A program made the translations under genes and the position numbers. The notes under the pieces were generated by a model. That model was given only the letters and a program-made list of their open reading frames with translations. It did not search any database and was not told the DNA's origin. 64,000 nt of DNA from Candidatus Methanoperedentaceae archaeon (GTDB taxonomy: Archaea; Halobacteriota; Methanosarcinia; Methanosarcinales; Methanoperedenaceae): assembly GCA_003104905.1 (NCBI GenBank), contig PQAS01000053.1:124001-188000 (forward strand), in the 5' to 3' direction. Each line of letters opens with the position of its first letter. The first letter of the stretch is position 1. Shown piece after piece: positions 1-9,426 of the stretch.

Positions 1-103
1 CCGCTGAGCTGGTACTGCGGTGATAAGTTTTGATATTTGTTAATGCCTATGAGCAATGCCCATTTGTTGTGACTATCCATGCTATTCTATAATTAATTCA
101 TAT

Positions 104-1243
104 CTATTCCACTTTTATCTCAATCATATCCTCAGACCATCCTTTCCACTCTTTTGTTTCCACTTTTGTCTCAATCGTTTTTGCCGCTACGGTTATGTCT
201 CTTGATGCCGATCTTGAAACAGTAAAGATCTCTCCTTTTTTATGCGTCAGGTCGATCAGATTGAATTTATCGATAGCTGCGATAGCTTTTACTTTTTCGT
301 TACCGGCAGGACCGCTGAGGATATAATCAAAAGGATAATCTTCCCCAGGTATTGAATATGTTTTGTTTGCTTTTATAAAATTATCCTCAAAAAGTGCGTT
401 TGGAAATAGCACTGTCAATTTTCCGCTGGTACCGAAATTCCAGAGATTGAGATAGCAGTCCTTTTCGGATCTGAAAAACAGGTTGATCTTATCCCCAACA
501 TGATATACTTTTGAGGGCTTTTGTTTCGGTATTCTCTGAATATCCCGTTTACCAGCACTCCCGGCCTCCTCCACCCACACTTCGATCTTGAATGCTGATT
601 TTAACGGCCGTATTTTATCAAGGTTCCAGTTCACATACGTATTTTCAGAGACATAGGTGCTTCCCAGTTTTTTTTCAAGTTCTCCAATCGTCTTCTCATA
701 ATCTTCCCTTTCAGTTGTCATATATTTCGAATTCTCTTTATAGAGCGTAAGTTTCTTTTTGAGAGCCTCTATTTCCCTGTCTTCTCCCCGTCTTTTCCTA
801 TATTCTGCAACCTGGTCCATTAGAAAACTGACTACTTTATTGGCATTTATGGATAAAAATTTCCTGATAGACCATTTATCTTCTTCCGGTTCGATTTCCT
901 CTCTTAGTTCGATTTCGGGAGGAGTAATAATAATCTCATCGATTTCTTTATCCTCAATTTTATCTGGACCAGGTTTTTTCTCGTCAATAACTATACTTAT
1001 CTTCAATTCAGGTTTATCTATCCGGTAAGATTGACTCTTTGGCTCATAACCATCTTTTTCTACATTGATATTGACGATACCGGGCTTACCCTCAGTCTGA
1101 TAGTCAAATTGTCCTTTTTCATCAGAGAGGATTACGTAATTTTCAATATTATCAATGCCCAGCTCAACTTTTGCACCTTTTACTGGTGACAAATTTTTTG
1201 AATTCTTAATTGATCCATTTATTCTCATATATTCCCCCGTCAT
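104..1243 (-). CDS. Coiled-coil protein with regulatory-like N-domain and DUF4384-like C-domain
   Basis: Last gene of the eCIS operon; it overlaps the preceding stop by ATGA. Residues about 6-85 look like a carboxypeptidase-regulatory-like beta sandwich (conserved DEKGQFDY and GYEP turns). Residues 140-195 are strongly charged and heptad-like, so probably a coiled coil. Residues about 245-345 resemble DUF4384 (SEKDCYLNLWNFGTSGKL, then VLFPN). No signal peptide or membrane segment is visible, so it is probably cytoplasmic or loaded into the particle. An internal ATG five codons in (1228) also has a G-rich upstream stretch and may be the true start. Function is unknown; cargo, baseplate accessory or assembly factor are all possible. 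The operon position is firm, the role is inference. Confidence 0.75.
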   Translation of the reverse strand: MTGEYMRINGSIKNSKNLSPVKGAKVELGIDNIENYVILSDEKGQFDYQTEGKPGIVNINVEKDGYEPKSQSYRIDKPELKISIVIDEKKPGPDKIEDKEIDEIIITPPEIELREEIEPEEDKWSIRKFLSINANKVVSFLMDQVAEYRKRRGEDREIEALKKKLTLYKENSKYMTTEREDYEKTIGELEKKLGSTYVSENTYVNWNLDKIRPLKSAFKIEVWVEEAGSAGKRDIQRIPKQKPSKVYHVGDKINLFFRSEKDCYLNLWNFGTSGKLTVLFPNALFEDNFIKANKTYSIPGEDYPFDYILSGPAGNEKVKAIAAIDKFNLIDLTHKKGEIFTVSRSASRDITVAAKTIETKVETKEWKGWSEDMIEIKVE

Positions 1244-2211
1244 TTCTCAGATATATCAAAATACCTGAGATCATACTTTACTTTCTTATTTGACAAATTT
1301 TTTATTATCAATCGATATGACAGTTTATTATTATCATATTCTGTCTGCCAATTCCATTCGATCTTGCCTGTAGTTGTAGGTATTACACTCGTTACGAGGA
1401 AGAGATGTGTATTTGATTCTTCTACTGCAACCAGTTTTTCTTCCCCTGCGTCGATCGAACCTTCAGCTGTAACCATATTCTTGGCGGATTTGATCTTTGA
1501 GATAGATATTGACTCATCTATTATCTGGTTTATTCCCACGGTATTCCTGTCGAGTACCCCGGTGATCTTTCCTGCTGTCAATGTGCCCGCTATGCTCATA
1601 TCCCCTGAAATGCTTGTTTTTCTTGATCTTATTTCAAGATGCGCATCTTTAGCCCCTTTAATTACCGGATTTTCATTCAATTGCTTATTTGAAGTAAACG
1701 TGATGCTTTTTGCTTTGATGTCTTCTGATAAACCTATTATTTTCCTTTTGCTCGTATCTATTGAAAGTATGGTCTTGTTTTCCGTGTCCAATTTTAATTC
1801 AGCAAGAAATATATTCATTGATTTATTATCCGGCATGCTCTTTTCCAGCTCGATAAAGGGCTCTTCAAGAATGCGGGTATTTCCGCTCGCCTCATCCGGG
1901 CCCGCCGGATCGGTTTGGGTCGTATTTAGCGAAATTGTTAAGAAAACAGGTGATATGGATGCTTTTGAAATATCTATTTTCAAAGGCTTTTCAAGTATTA
2001 TCTGCCTTCCATTACGATCTATGGCCATTCCATCATCCAGAATAACGTGCTTCCTGGACTTATCCACCGAAGCATCAAGACCTGATGCGATCCCCCATGA
2101 ATGCGCGTTCTTGTTATGCATTGATAGAGCATTGATATGATAGGACTGTTCATCCTGGAAATCCTTTTCTTTCAGGAATTGACCAAAAAAATAATTTAAT
2201 CTTTTATTCAT
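1240..2211 (-). CDS. eCIS-associated fibre-like protein
   Basis: 323 aa. The N-terminal 90 residues (RLNYFFGQFLKEKDFQDEQ, HSWGIASGL, later DGMAIDRNGRQI) match a domain I recognise from eCIS loci, where it follows tail protein I. The middle (about 190-225) has the short repeated beta pattern ISGDMSIAGTLTAGKITG seen in trimeric tail fibres. The last 100 residues are beta-rich. It overlaps both neighbours by 4 nt, so translation is coupled to the baseplate genes. Most likely a baseplate-attached fibre or receptor-binding component (functional counterpart of Afp13), or a plug on the wedge. The fibre assignment rests on composition and position. Confidence 0.7.
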   Translation of the reverse strand: MNKRLNYFFGQFLKEKDFQDEQSYHINALSMHNKNAHSWGIASGLDASVDKSRKHVILDDGMAIDRNGRQIILEKPLKIDISKASISPVFLTISLNTTQTDPAGPDEASGNTRILEEPFIELEKSMPDNKSMNIFLAELKLDTENKTILSIDTSKRKIIGLSEDIKAKSITFTSNKQLNENPVIKGAKDAHLEIRSRKTSISGDMSIAGTLTAGKITGVLDRNTVGINQIIDESISISKIKSAKNMVTAEGSIDAGEEKLVAVEESNTHLFLVTSVIPTTTGKIEWNWQTEYDNNKLSYRLIIKNLSNKKVKYDLRYFDISEK

Positions 2212-2786
2212 TTAATTCCCCGCATAATGTTTAATGAATATCTTGTATGCAAAGGCTTTTCCTGATCGATCAATTCCTTCAGGATCAATCTTTTAGCTTG
2301 AATATCAACAGATTCGGGAATTATTACATTCACTATAAAATAATGAGGGGGAAGCCCTCCGAGGACTGTATCCTTTCCCACATGCGATGTTATTCCGATC
2401 TGTAATGTTTTTATTTCTTCGATTATTTCCACGCTATATCCTGTGCATATTTTTATATATTCTTCAAGCCCCCTCTTTGTACCGCGAATCCTGTAGAGTG
2501 GTATTATTCTTGCTATGATTTCCCTCTTTGTTTCAATATCCCAGTCATCTTTAAGCGTTATACCCATCCATCTGCCAAGAAATACGAGAAAATCTTCCTT
2601 TATTAATCCGGGATGAAAAAGAGTTTGAAGCACTTCAAACCTGTTCATTTCCTTAATTCCTTCGTCCTCTGTCAGTATATGCTCAAATATCTTCAAATAT
2701 CGTTCCATGAACGAAGCATCTTCTTTTTCTTCTTTGAAAATTGAAGGGATAAATACGGAATATTTGCCTGTTCTATGATCCCTCAT
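2208..2786 (-). CDS. Phage tail protein I-like baseplate component
   Basis: 192 aa, usual length for the P2 gpI-like / TIGR02242 phage tail protein family. Diagnostic segments are the FHPGLIKEDFLVFLGRWMG-type helix, then a conserved arginine-rich turn (YRIRGTKRGLEEY) and the CTGY strand. In contractile tails this protein sits at the wedge tip and links the J-type wedge to fibres. It overlaps the J-like gene before it and the fibre-like gene after it by 4 nt each, the usual J-I-fibre order. No anomalies seen. Confidence 0.88.
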   Translation of the reverse strand: MRDHRTGKYSVFIPSIFKEEKEDASFMERYLKIFEHILTEDEGIKEMNRFEVLQTLFHPGLIKEDFLVFLGRWMGITLKDDWDIETKREIIARIIPLYRIRGTKRGLEEYIKICTGYSVEIIEEIKTLQIGITSHVGKDTVLGGLPPHYFIVNVIIPESVDIQAKRLILKELIDQEKPLHTRYSLNIMRGIK

Positions 2787-3733
2787 TTTTCACCCGCCAC
2801 TTTGATTGAAATATCCACTTTACCCATCAATCCTTCAATTTTTTTGTTTTTTAGACCGGGTTTATCATCTAATATGACATTATCGACATGATCCACACCC
2901 TGTGTTTCTTCAATTATATGGAATAGTTCATAAACTGAAACCGGTCTCCCATATGGCCATCCCTTTTTATCATCCCCTCCTTTTACCGGATCAAGAAAGT
3001 CCTCGATATTTTTTTGTATGTTTCTTTTTATGATTCTGGCACTTGCGTGAGGAAGCAGAGTTGCTTCTATTTGTATCTTCAATAAAGAATAAACCGGTTC
3101 TTTTACTACTATTTTTGTACAGATCAGTCTTCTTGGTTCAAGATAATCTTTGACAATCTTTTTTAACTCAGCGTATTTTTCCTGCCTGTCGGATATAATA
3201 ATTATCTCAATTTTTCCATCCGGAGATCCTTTCACAATCGTCCTTTTCACCCCTGGTATTTTTTCATCTCTATTCCGGGTAGCCTCAATGGCAAGTGCGG
3301 CAAAATTTTCTTCTGTAACAGCCCTGTAATCCGATTGTAGGAAACGAAGAGCAGCAGCCTTCATTCCGTTAATATCTTTTATGGGATGCCCATTGTTCTT
3401 TTTTTCTTCAATTTCTTTGAGGAAGGAAAGTAACTCTATATGATCCCTGTCAGAATTAGGATCTTTTCTCAATTTATCAAGTAACAGGTTTACATCTTCT
3501 CCTCTTGCTCCGGCTATCAACCTTATGAAATTCATATAGGATTCTTCCGGCATCCGGTTGATCATGTAAAGATTTGCATCAAATATCCATGCAAGTATCT
3601 CAAGGATTGTTATTCCGGGATCGGCCGGATTAAAATTTATCCATTTTTCACTGTATCTGGGGATCGAAGAAACCATTTCATCCAGGATATCTTCATAGGT
3701 TCTGACAGCAAGATCAGGAAATTTCATTGTCAT
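2783..3733 (-). CDS. J-like baseplate wedge protein (smaller of two)
   Basis: 316 aa. Starts with the wedge motif FPDLAVRTYEDILDEMVSSIP followed by NPADPGITILEILAWIFD, the signature of putative baseplate assembly proteins (gp6/J family). The C-terminal half carries an RRxxxTxxxVxxPxY-like strand and ends with a domain typical of J proteins (SVYELFHIIEETQGVDHVD). It corresponds to one of the two gp6-like wedge proteins of Afp/PVC particles (Afp11/12). It begins 2 nt after the larger paralogue and overlaps tail protein I by 4 nt. Confidence 0.9.
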   Translation of the reverse strand: MTMKFPDLAVRTYEDILDEMVSSIPRYSEKWINFNPADPGITILEILAWIFDANLYMINRMPEESYMNFIRLIAGARGEDVNLLLDKLRKDPNSDRDHIELLSFLKEIEEKKNNGHPIKDINGMKAAALRFLQSDYRAVTEENFAALAIEATRNRDEKIPGVKRTIVKGSPDGKIEIIIISDRQEKYAELKKIVKDYLEPRRLICTKIVVKEPVYSLLKIQIEATLLPHASARIIKRNIQKNIEDFLDPVKGGDDKKGWPYGRPVSVYELFHIIEETQGVDHVDNVILDDKPGLKNKKIEGLMGKVDISIKVAGEK

Positions 3734-3735
3734 AT

Positions 3736-6576
3736 TTATTGTATTATCTTAACTTCGATATTCCCGGAATAAGGGAGAGCATTATCCTCAAAACTTATCC
3801 ATCCGCTGCCGGAAATATCTTCAATCATATCATCAATTATTTTTTTCACATTAATATCTCCGACATAATCCACACCTTCAGTATCTTCAATTACACAGGC
3901 AATATCTGAAACATAAATCCTTTCTCCAAAATCATATCCTGTTCCATATTTTCCTCCGCTTACAGGATCAAGAAAAGTCCTGAGTCTATTTTTTACATTT
4001 TCCATCACAATTGAACTTTCGTTAATCAATAACGGTTTTACGGTAACTTCCGAATCAATTCTAATATATTCAGGCCGCAAAACATGTATATTTTCCCGGA
4101 TATTAAAAAAAGCTCTATCCCTGATATATTTCTCAACTGAATCCATCAGGTTTTTTTCAGGCAATAGAGTATCACTTTTTCTGTCGGCCAGAATAATTAC
4201 ATATATCCTATTTTCATGATCAAGGAAGGCTTTTGATCTTATTACCTCGGGTGAGGCTTCCCGGGCAAGCCATTCAAAATCTTCAACAGTAACAGCGTAT
4301 CCCCCATTTTTAATAGTATGAGGGCCGCGAAAGACCGCACCCTCAATATCCTCTTCGTCTGCCCCTCCCGACGCAGATTCGTGATTTGTAACTTTTTCAA
4401 CAAACGGATTTGATTTTCTCAGCGTATTTATAATCCCCTTTTCCCGGTTTCCTTTTTTTCCACCTCCGCTTCTGTATGATCTTGCGATAATATTGTTTTT
4501 TCCTTTTGGCGGCACCATTCCATTTATTCCGTCACCGAAAATGATCTTTCCCTCTTTGCGGTCGATCATATAATCCCTGGAAAGCTTGCCTGACAGGGAA
4601 AAGGAGCCTGTTTCCATCCATTCAACTGGCGTATCCGCTTCCCTGACCTCAATTTTCTGGCCGGGAAGAACGGATCTTCTTGAAAAAGAAAATGATTGTC
4701 CCGGAAGGCCATTTCCGGATCCAAGAACTTCGTTGTTCACTGAAATGCCATTAGCAGCCCATACAGTATTCGGGAATATCCCGTTTATTTCTGTATATGA
4801 CTGGCGGTTCCCGGATTCTATCCTTATCCAGAATAATTCCCTGCCAAACTCAAAAGATTTTTTTATTTCGGATGGGAATAAAAAACTTACTATTCCGCTT
4901 TTATTGAATGAATCTGTTTCATCATTTTCAATGGAGAGGTCTTTCCAGGCGCTTCCATCATAATATTTCCATTTTAAGGTAGAATTTTCCGATAATTTTT
5001 CTTTGATTGAAAAATAAAGTGATAAAGGTATGTTGGCTTTTATTTTTTCAAAACCAAGATAAAATACAGGCCGATCGGCTCCAAACGGCTCAAAAGGAAT
5101 AATATTATCAGATTCGCTGAAATCTTTGTATAAGAAATTGTTGTAAGATAGTACCTGTTCGATCTTCCTGTCCTTAAAAGTATAAACAAGATCAATAGAT
5201 TTTATGAAGGGCGGGTCATACGCAGGCGGAACATATTGGATGCCGAAAGAAATACCTTTTTTTTCAAATTCTTTTTTAACCGCTATTCTGTCAAATGATC
5301 CCGGTAATAAATCTATCACCTCATCCAGTCTATTCTGTTCAAATTTTCCAGGGCTGCCATATCCTCCGGATTTAATTGCCACCCGTATCCATCTGCCCTT
5401 CTCTACATTTATTACCTCTTCCGGGATATAAGGACATACGAATTCTATTACACATATTCCTGATTTTCTAAATCCATCCGTATCATCCTTCGTTATTTGC
5501 AAAGATTTCCAGGATGAACCATCCCAGAACTCCCATAAGAGCTCAATGGATTTATCATCCAATTCCTTTTCAAATTCAACATTTATCGAAATAATGGAAT
5601 TTTCTTTTGATAGTGCTTCACCCGAACATATGTATAGGGAATTTCCTATTTTTGGGGTCTCACCGAAAGGATAGAAGCCTTTTTTCAAATCCACAGGCAT
5701 ATTTTCAAAAAATATAAATTCCGGTATAATACTTCCTGATCTAAAATCCACAGTAATGAGCAAAATCTCCGGGAGTTTTCCTTTAACTATTTTTATACCT
5801 TTATCCGGTTTTGTAAAAAGCCAGAAATTCCTGGCATCGTTAAATATTGTACTCTCAAATGCATTAAAATTCTTAATATTAAATACCAGTAATCCATTAT
5901 CTTTTTCCGTCTTTATCTCAACATCAACTGGCATGCCCTGCCCATTAAACCATTGTTTAAAAAACTCCAAAGAAAGATTTGAACCTCTGAATTTAATTGT
6001 TAATTCTCCTGAAGGAGTTTTTCCGCCAAAAATATCATCATCACCCAGGTATAAAATATGTTCAAAGGGCTTTTCTTCCTCATTGGAAAAGATCGAGAAT
6101 GTTTCTTCCCCTGATAGCTTGCCTGAATGGTCAGTATAACTATCATCTGCCGGATTTATTGAAAGACCATATAATTCAAGAGCGATTGCTGTTAGATGTT
6201 TCGAAGTCTCAAAAACAATATCCGGATACTTTGATGAAGCTACAAGTGTTCCTGAAGGTATCCGGGCAATCTGTGATCCCTCGGCAAGATAAAATGTTAG
6301 CGGGGCCACTGATGGCCTTGCAGACCGGACATCTATGCCCATAAAATCAAAAAATACAATGCAATGTTTTTCAGGTACCCTGTTGAATTGTTTGATTGAA
6401 TATTCCGCCATTTTTGAAAATAACTTAAAGATCACAAGCCCCGGGTCCTCAGGATCAAAATGATCATCTTCCCATCCCTTTGCCCATTCAGGACAATAAT
6501 GTTCTGCAAGCTTCAAAGCCTGTTTATATATTTCATCCGAGCTCCTGGTATCAAGAATGGGTGTCATGTTTTCCAT
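3736..6576 (-). CDS. Large J-like baseplate assembly protein
   Basis: 946 aa, the large wedge subunit. The N-terminus has the same LAEHYCPEWAKGW / DPEDPGLVIFKLFSKMAEY signature as its smaller neighbour. A long middle part (about 150-680) contains repeated beta domains with the pattern 'WxFxDGSxWKxLxI' at least twice. The C-terminal 250 residues form the J-type domain (VTVEDFEWLAREASPEVIRSKAF; DPVSGGKYGTGYDFGERIYVSDI). The last segment is clearly paralogous to the end of the 316-aa gene (both end with an IEDTEGVDYV-like motif). It starts one base after the gp25 gene stops. Role: ring of wedges that triggers sheath contraction. Confidence 0.9.
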   Translation of the reverse strand: MENMTPILDTRSSDEIYKQALKLAEHYCPEWAKGWEDDHFDPEDPGLVIFKLFSKMAEYSIKQFNRVPEKHCIVFFDFMGIDVRSARPSVAPLTFYLAEGSQIARIPSGTLVASSKYPDIVFETSKHLTAIALELYGLSINPADDSYTDHSGKLSGEETFSIFSNEEEKPFEHILYLGDDDIFGGKTPSGELTIKFRGSNLSLEFFKQWFNGQGMPVDVEIKTEKDNGLLVFNIKNFNAFESTIFNDARNFWLFTKPDKGIKIVKGKLPEILLITVDFRSGSIIPEFIFFENMPVDLKKGFYPFGETPKIGNSLYICSGEALSKENSIISINVEFEKELDDKSIELLWEFWDGSSWKSLQITKDDTDGFRKSGICVIEFVCPYIPEEVINVEKGRWIRVAIKSGGYGSPGKFEQNRLDEVIDLLPGSFDRIAVKKEFEKKGISFGIQYVPPAYDPPFIKSIDLVYTFKDRKIEQVLSYNNFLYKDFSESDNIIPFEPFGADRPVFYLGFEKIKANIPLSLYFSIKEKLSENSTLKWKYYDGSAWKDLSIENDETDSFNKSGIVSFLFPSEIKKSFEFGRELFWIRIESGNRQSYTEINGIFPNTVWAANGISVNNEVLGSGNGLPGQSFSFSRRSVLPGQKIEVREADTPVEWMETGSFSLSGKLSRDYMIDRKEGKIIFGDGINGMVPPKGKNNIIARSYRSGGGKKGNREKGIINTLRKSNPFVEKVTNHESASGGADEEDIEGAVFRGPHTIKNGGYAVTVEDFEWLAREASPEVIRSKAFLDHENRIYVIILADRKSDTLLPEKNLMDSVEKYIRDRAFFNIRENIHVLRPEYIRIDSEVTVKPLLINESSIVMENVKNRLRTFLDPVSGGKYGTGYDFGERIYVSDIACVIEDTEGVDYVGDINVKKIIDDMIEDISGSGWISFEDNALPYSGNIEVKIIQ

Positions 6577-6969
6577 CTAAGGTCTCTCCAGGAAAAACGG
6601 ATATACCAGATTGCTTTTAGTATTTGATGTTTTTATCATATAATCTATATTTATATTGATTTTGTTTCTTTCAGTTGTATCCGGATATGCATTTACATCC
6701 AGCACATCAATCCTTGGTTCCCATTTCATCAAAGCATCTTTGATATGGAATGCAATTAATGATGCCGTCTGGGAATTGTTAGGCGAAAATACAAGTTCGT
6801 TTATTTCACATCCGAAATCAGGTCTCATTATCCTCTCACCTTTCCCTGTGCTAAGAATTATTATAATTGATTCCTTGATTGAATCTTCACCTTCTGAAAA
6901 TGCAATTTTTCCCTTATCGATTTCTAAAGGATATTTCCATCCTCTCCCCAGGAAATCCACGTCCCCCAT
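6577..6969 (-). CDS. GPW/gp25 family baseplate wedge protein
   Basis: 130 aa, standard gp25 length. The family core is visible: GWKYPL near the start, then ILSTGKGERIMRPDFGCEINELVF, the canonical GERxMrPdFGc motif that caps the inner wedge and primes sheath polymerisation. Corresponds to Afp9. It lies 12 nt after the spike gene and abuts the large J gene, the conserved spike-gp25-J order of contractile systems. Confidence 0.95.
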   Translation of the reverse strand: MGDVDFLGRGWKYPLEIDKGKIAFSEGEDSIKESIIIILSTGKGERIMRPDFGCEINELVFSPNNSQTASLIAFHIKDALMKWEPRIDVLDVNAYPDTTERNKININIDYMIKTSNTKSNLVYPFFLERP

Positions 6970-6981
6970 TTTACCTCCGGA

Positions 6982-7731
6982 TTAATTCAGATTCAACAAA
7001 CTCCCTTTGATATTCATGATCCCAGACGCATTTACATCTATCATGGCTGCTTTAATATCCATTTTTGCGCTTGCTTCGATCTTTGTCGTAGTGCTGGATT
7101 TGGCCTGAATGTCCAGTGCTTCGATCTTGGTGGAGGCGCTTGATTTTGTTTGAAAGTCCATCGCTTCGATCTTTGTAGAAGCGCTTGATTTTGTCTGGAT
7201 ATCTTTTGCTTCCATCGATATTTTCCCGTTTGGTGCTGATAATTCAATATCCTTATCAGACTTTATGGATATCGTATTTTTTTTTGTATCTATTATTATT
7301 ATATTTTTTTCTGTTTTATCAATTATCTCGATTTTTTCATTATTTTCCGTATCATCAAGTCTTATGATATGACCGCTTCGCGATTTAATTACCCTGATAT
7401 TGTTTTTTCCATTAGAATTATCTTCAGGGGATTTATCGATCCCATTCCAGAGGGAGCCTATTACATAGGGCATATTTATATCCCCAAATTCAAAAGCAAC
7501 AAGGACTTCATCATCTATTTCAGGAAGGAAAAATGCTCCCCTTTCTTTGCCTGCCATAAAGGTAACTATCCTTGCCCAGTTTGATTCTTCTTCTGTGCTT
7601 ATACGCGGGATCTTTACCTTGACCCTTCCCATTTTATCAGGATCTTTATTATTTGTGACCACCCCTGCTACAACTCCATAAATTTTTGATTCCGGTCTTT
7701 TGCTCTGTTGCAGAAGACCTGTGATGCTCAT
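6982..7731 (-). CDS. gpV/VgrG C-type central spike protein
   Basis: 249 aa. Residues 15-110 form the OB-fold of baseplate protein V / VgrG gp5 (GVVTNNKDPDKMGRVKVKIP, then WARIV and EIDDEVLVAFEFGD, ending YVIGSLWNG). The second half is a beta-helix needle with three near-identical 15-residue repeats containing DIQTKSSASTKIEA-type units, a regular trimeric spike shaft. With the gpD-like gene upstream (4 nt overlap) it forms a split VgrG equivalent to Afp8. The tip is probably supplied by the DUF4280 PAAR-like protein far upstream in the operon. Confidence 0.92.
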   Translation of the reverse strand: MSITGLLQQSKRPESKIYGVVAGVVTNNKDPDKMGRVKVKIPRISTEEESNWARIVTFMAGKERGAFFLPEIDDEVLVAFEFGDINMPYVIGSLWNGIDKSPEDNSNGKNNIRVIKSRSGHIIRLDDTENNEKIEIIDKTEKNIIIIDTKKNTISIKSDKDIELSAPNGKISMEAKDIQTKSSASTKIEAMDFQTKSSASTKIEALDIQAKSSTTTKIEASAKMDIKAAMIDVNASGIMNIKGSLLNLN

Positions 7732-8777
7732 ACTCCCGTTCTCCTTACTTTGAATGATGTATTGTATTCGCCTTTCTTAATAGAATGAACAGTTGAAATA
7801 ATATAATACACCCCGCTTATGCGGTCTCCCAGTCCCTTGATCTCTATCGTCTTGCCAGCCCTTATTCCGGGATTTCCGGTACATTTTCCATGCCCTGTTA
7901 TAAATTCCTTGAGCATTAGATTAAATTTTGCTTTTGCAATATTTTCAGCATCATCATGGTCAATTATAACATTATCCGTTATAACTATACCCGGACTCTC
8001 AAAATAGCTGTCAGTTATTTCAAAACCTGATTCTTTTCCGGACATTTTTGTCTTTTCACTTCCTTTTGATGCGGTTGCTGTTATCTCCTTCTTACCTTTG
8101 ACATCCCATCCTCTCAATTCGACCTTGCTTCCATCTGTCAATGCTTTCATCTGGATTGCAAAACTCGGCAGGTCTTTCCTGTATTCGAGCGTGATCTCCG
8201 GTGATTTGTTTTCTCCGGATTTGCGAAAAATGAAGGTCTTATCATCCATCTGCATTTCATAACTGATCCTTTTTACCCTTTCAAGAAGGAATTCATAATT
8301 GCTCTGGTTGTTCTGAAATATATAGGGGTACATTGTTCCTGTCGCATCGACTTGTGGGGTTAGATTCATTTCGGAAGCAATGAATGATGCAATATCACTA
8401 TCTTTCATGTTTTTAAAAGAACGTCTCATTGTCCCAAATCTCAATCTGTGGAGCATATCATAACCTCTTATCTCCATAAATGGAGCATTTTCAAAAGAGA
8501 AGTCAAGCGATGTTATTTCACCTGTAATGAATTTGATGTGCTCGTCTATTCCCATAAATAATTTTACATTATCACCGATCATGAACGTTTTGAGATCAAT
8601 TCCTTTATTCTCTCCTTTTATAAAATTAACAATATTGAATTTAATACTGAACATGGAAGGGAGGTTTATTTCATCTTCGAATTTGATCTCAATTACATCA
8701 AGAAGAATAGATTCCGATATCTCTGTCTCATTCAAGACTATCTTGAAGCTGGCAACATTTACAATGTCACCTTCCAT
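7728..8777 (-). CDS. Phage late control D (gpD) hub protein, VgrG N-type
   Basis: 349 aa. Order of elements fits the gpD / gp27-like hub: N-terminal barrel (LNETEISESILLDVIEIKFEDE), the MIGDNVKLFMG turn, then ITSLDFSFENAPFMEIRGYDMLHRLRFG, which is the family signature. It adapts the sixfold tube to the trimeric spike encoded next. The ORF overlaps the LysM gene by 11 nt and the spike by 4 nt, so hub and spike are probably made stoichiometrically by coupled translation. Confidence 0.92.
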   Translation of the reverse strand: MEGDIVNVASFKIVLNETEISESILLDVIEIKFEDEINLPSMFSIKFNIVNFIKGENKGIDLKTFMIGDNVKLFMGIDEHIKFITGEITSLDFSFENAPFMEIRGYDMLHRLRFGTMRRSFKNMKDSDIASFIASEMNLTPQVDATGTMYPYIFQNNQSNYEFLLERVKRISYEMQMDDKTFIFRKSGENKSPEITLEYRKDLPSFAIQMKALTDGSKVELRGWDVKGKKEITATASKGSEKTKMSGKESGFEITDSYFESPGIVITDNVIIDHDDAENIAKAKFNLMLKEFITGHGKCTGNPGIRAGKTIEIKGLGDRISGVYYIISTVHSIKKGEYNTSFKVRRTGV

Positions 8778-9426
8778 TGAAATTCCCTCGATCAGGAATT
8801 ATGATCTTTTTTCCAATGTCATCTTTTTCCGGGAATAACAAAGGATTATCGATATTATTTTCCTCTGCGATCTTTCTCCATAAAGTGGCATCTTTAAGTT
8901 CAAAGCTTGCTATCAGATCAAGTCTGTCACCACTCTTGACCGTCCAGGTTTTTCTGCATGCCCCCAAACCCATCATTTTTAAATATTCTTTTTTGGTCAT
9001 TACTGCTTTGAATGTTATGGAAAGTTCTTCTCTTACAGGTGTACCATTGGGAAGAAACAGGATAAATTTCTGGTCAATTCTGGTAATTACCCCTATATAT
9101 TCGAAATTGCCCCAGCTAAAACGACATAAAGGAGGCTTTTTATTCTCAGACCCTTCCACTGTAGGCATAATGAGTTTTGTGAACATTTCAGTCTTTTTTC
9201 TTACGTCGGTTCCTGATTCATTTTTACCATGGTTCTCATAAGTATCGAAGATCAACTTGACAGAGAAATCATCTATCTTTGTTTCCTTAAAAAACGGATC
9301 TTTTACATTCTCTCCGGTAAATACCCCGGCTATTGCCATGTTGTATTCATTTGGATTAAACATGGCCTCCACAAATTCGTTTTTATTCTCTCCATCAAGA
9401 ATAGTTATTCTTGCCTTCTCAACCAT
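8767..9426 (-). CDS. LysM-domain tube/hub adaptor, Afp7-like
   Basis: 219 aa. The N-terminal 155 residues match the CIS tube-cap/adaptor family (FNPNEYNMAI; FSVKLIFDTYE; PPLCRFSWGNFEYIGVITRIDQKFILF; LSITF). The C-terminal 55 residues are a LysM domain (WTVKSGDRLDLIASFELKDATLWRKIAEENNI ... LLFP). In Afp/PVC this LysM-containing protein connects inner tube to hub (gp53-like). It overlaps the repeat protein stop by 1 nt. The LysM here is structural by family precedent and is not evidence of cell-wall binding. Confidence 0.93.
   Translation of the reverse strand: MVEKARITILDGENKNEFVEAMFNPNEYNMAIAGVFTGENVKDPFFKETKIDDFSVKLIFDTYENHGKNESGTDVRKKTEMFTKLIMPTVEGSENKKPPLCRFSWGNFEYIGVITRIDQKFILFLPNGTPVREELSITFKAVMTKKEYLKMMGLGACRKTWTVKSGDRLDLIASFELKDATLWRKIAEENNIDNPLLFPEKDDIGKKIIIPDRGNFNGR

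Noticed and set aside
7041-7247. Basic 68-aa minus-strand ORF
   Set aside because: Alternate frame of the 45-bp repeats in the spike gene.
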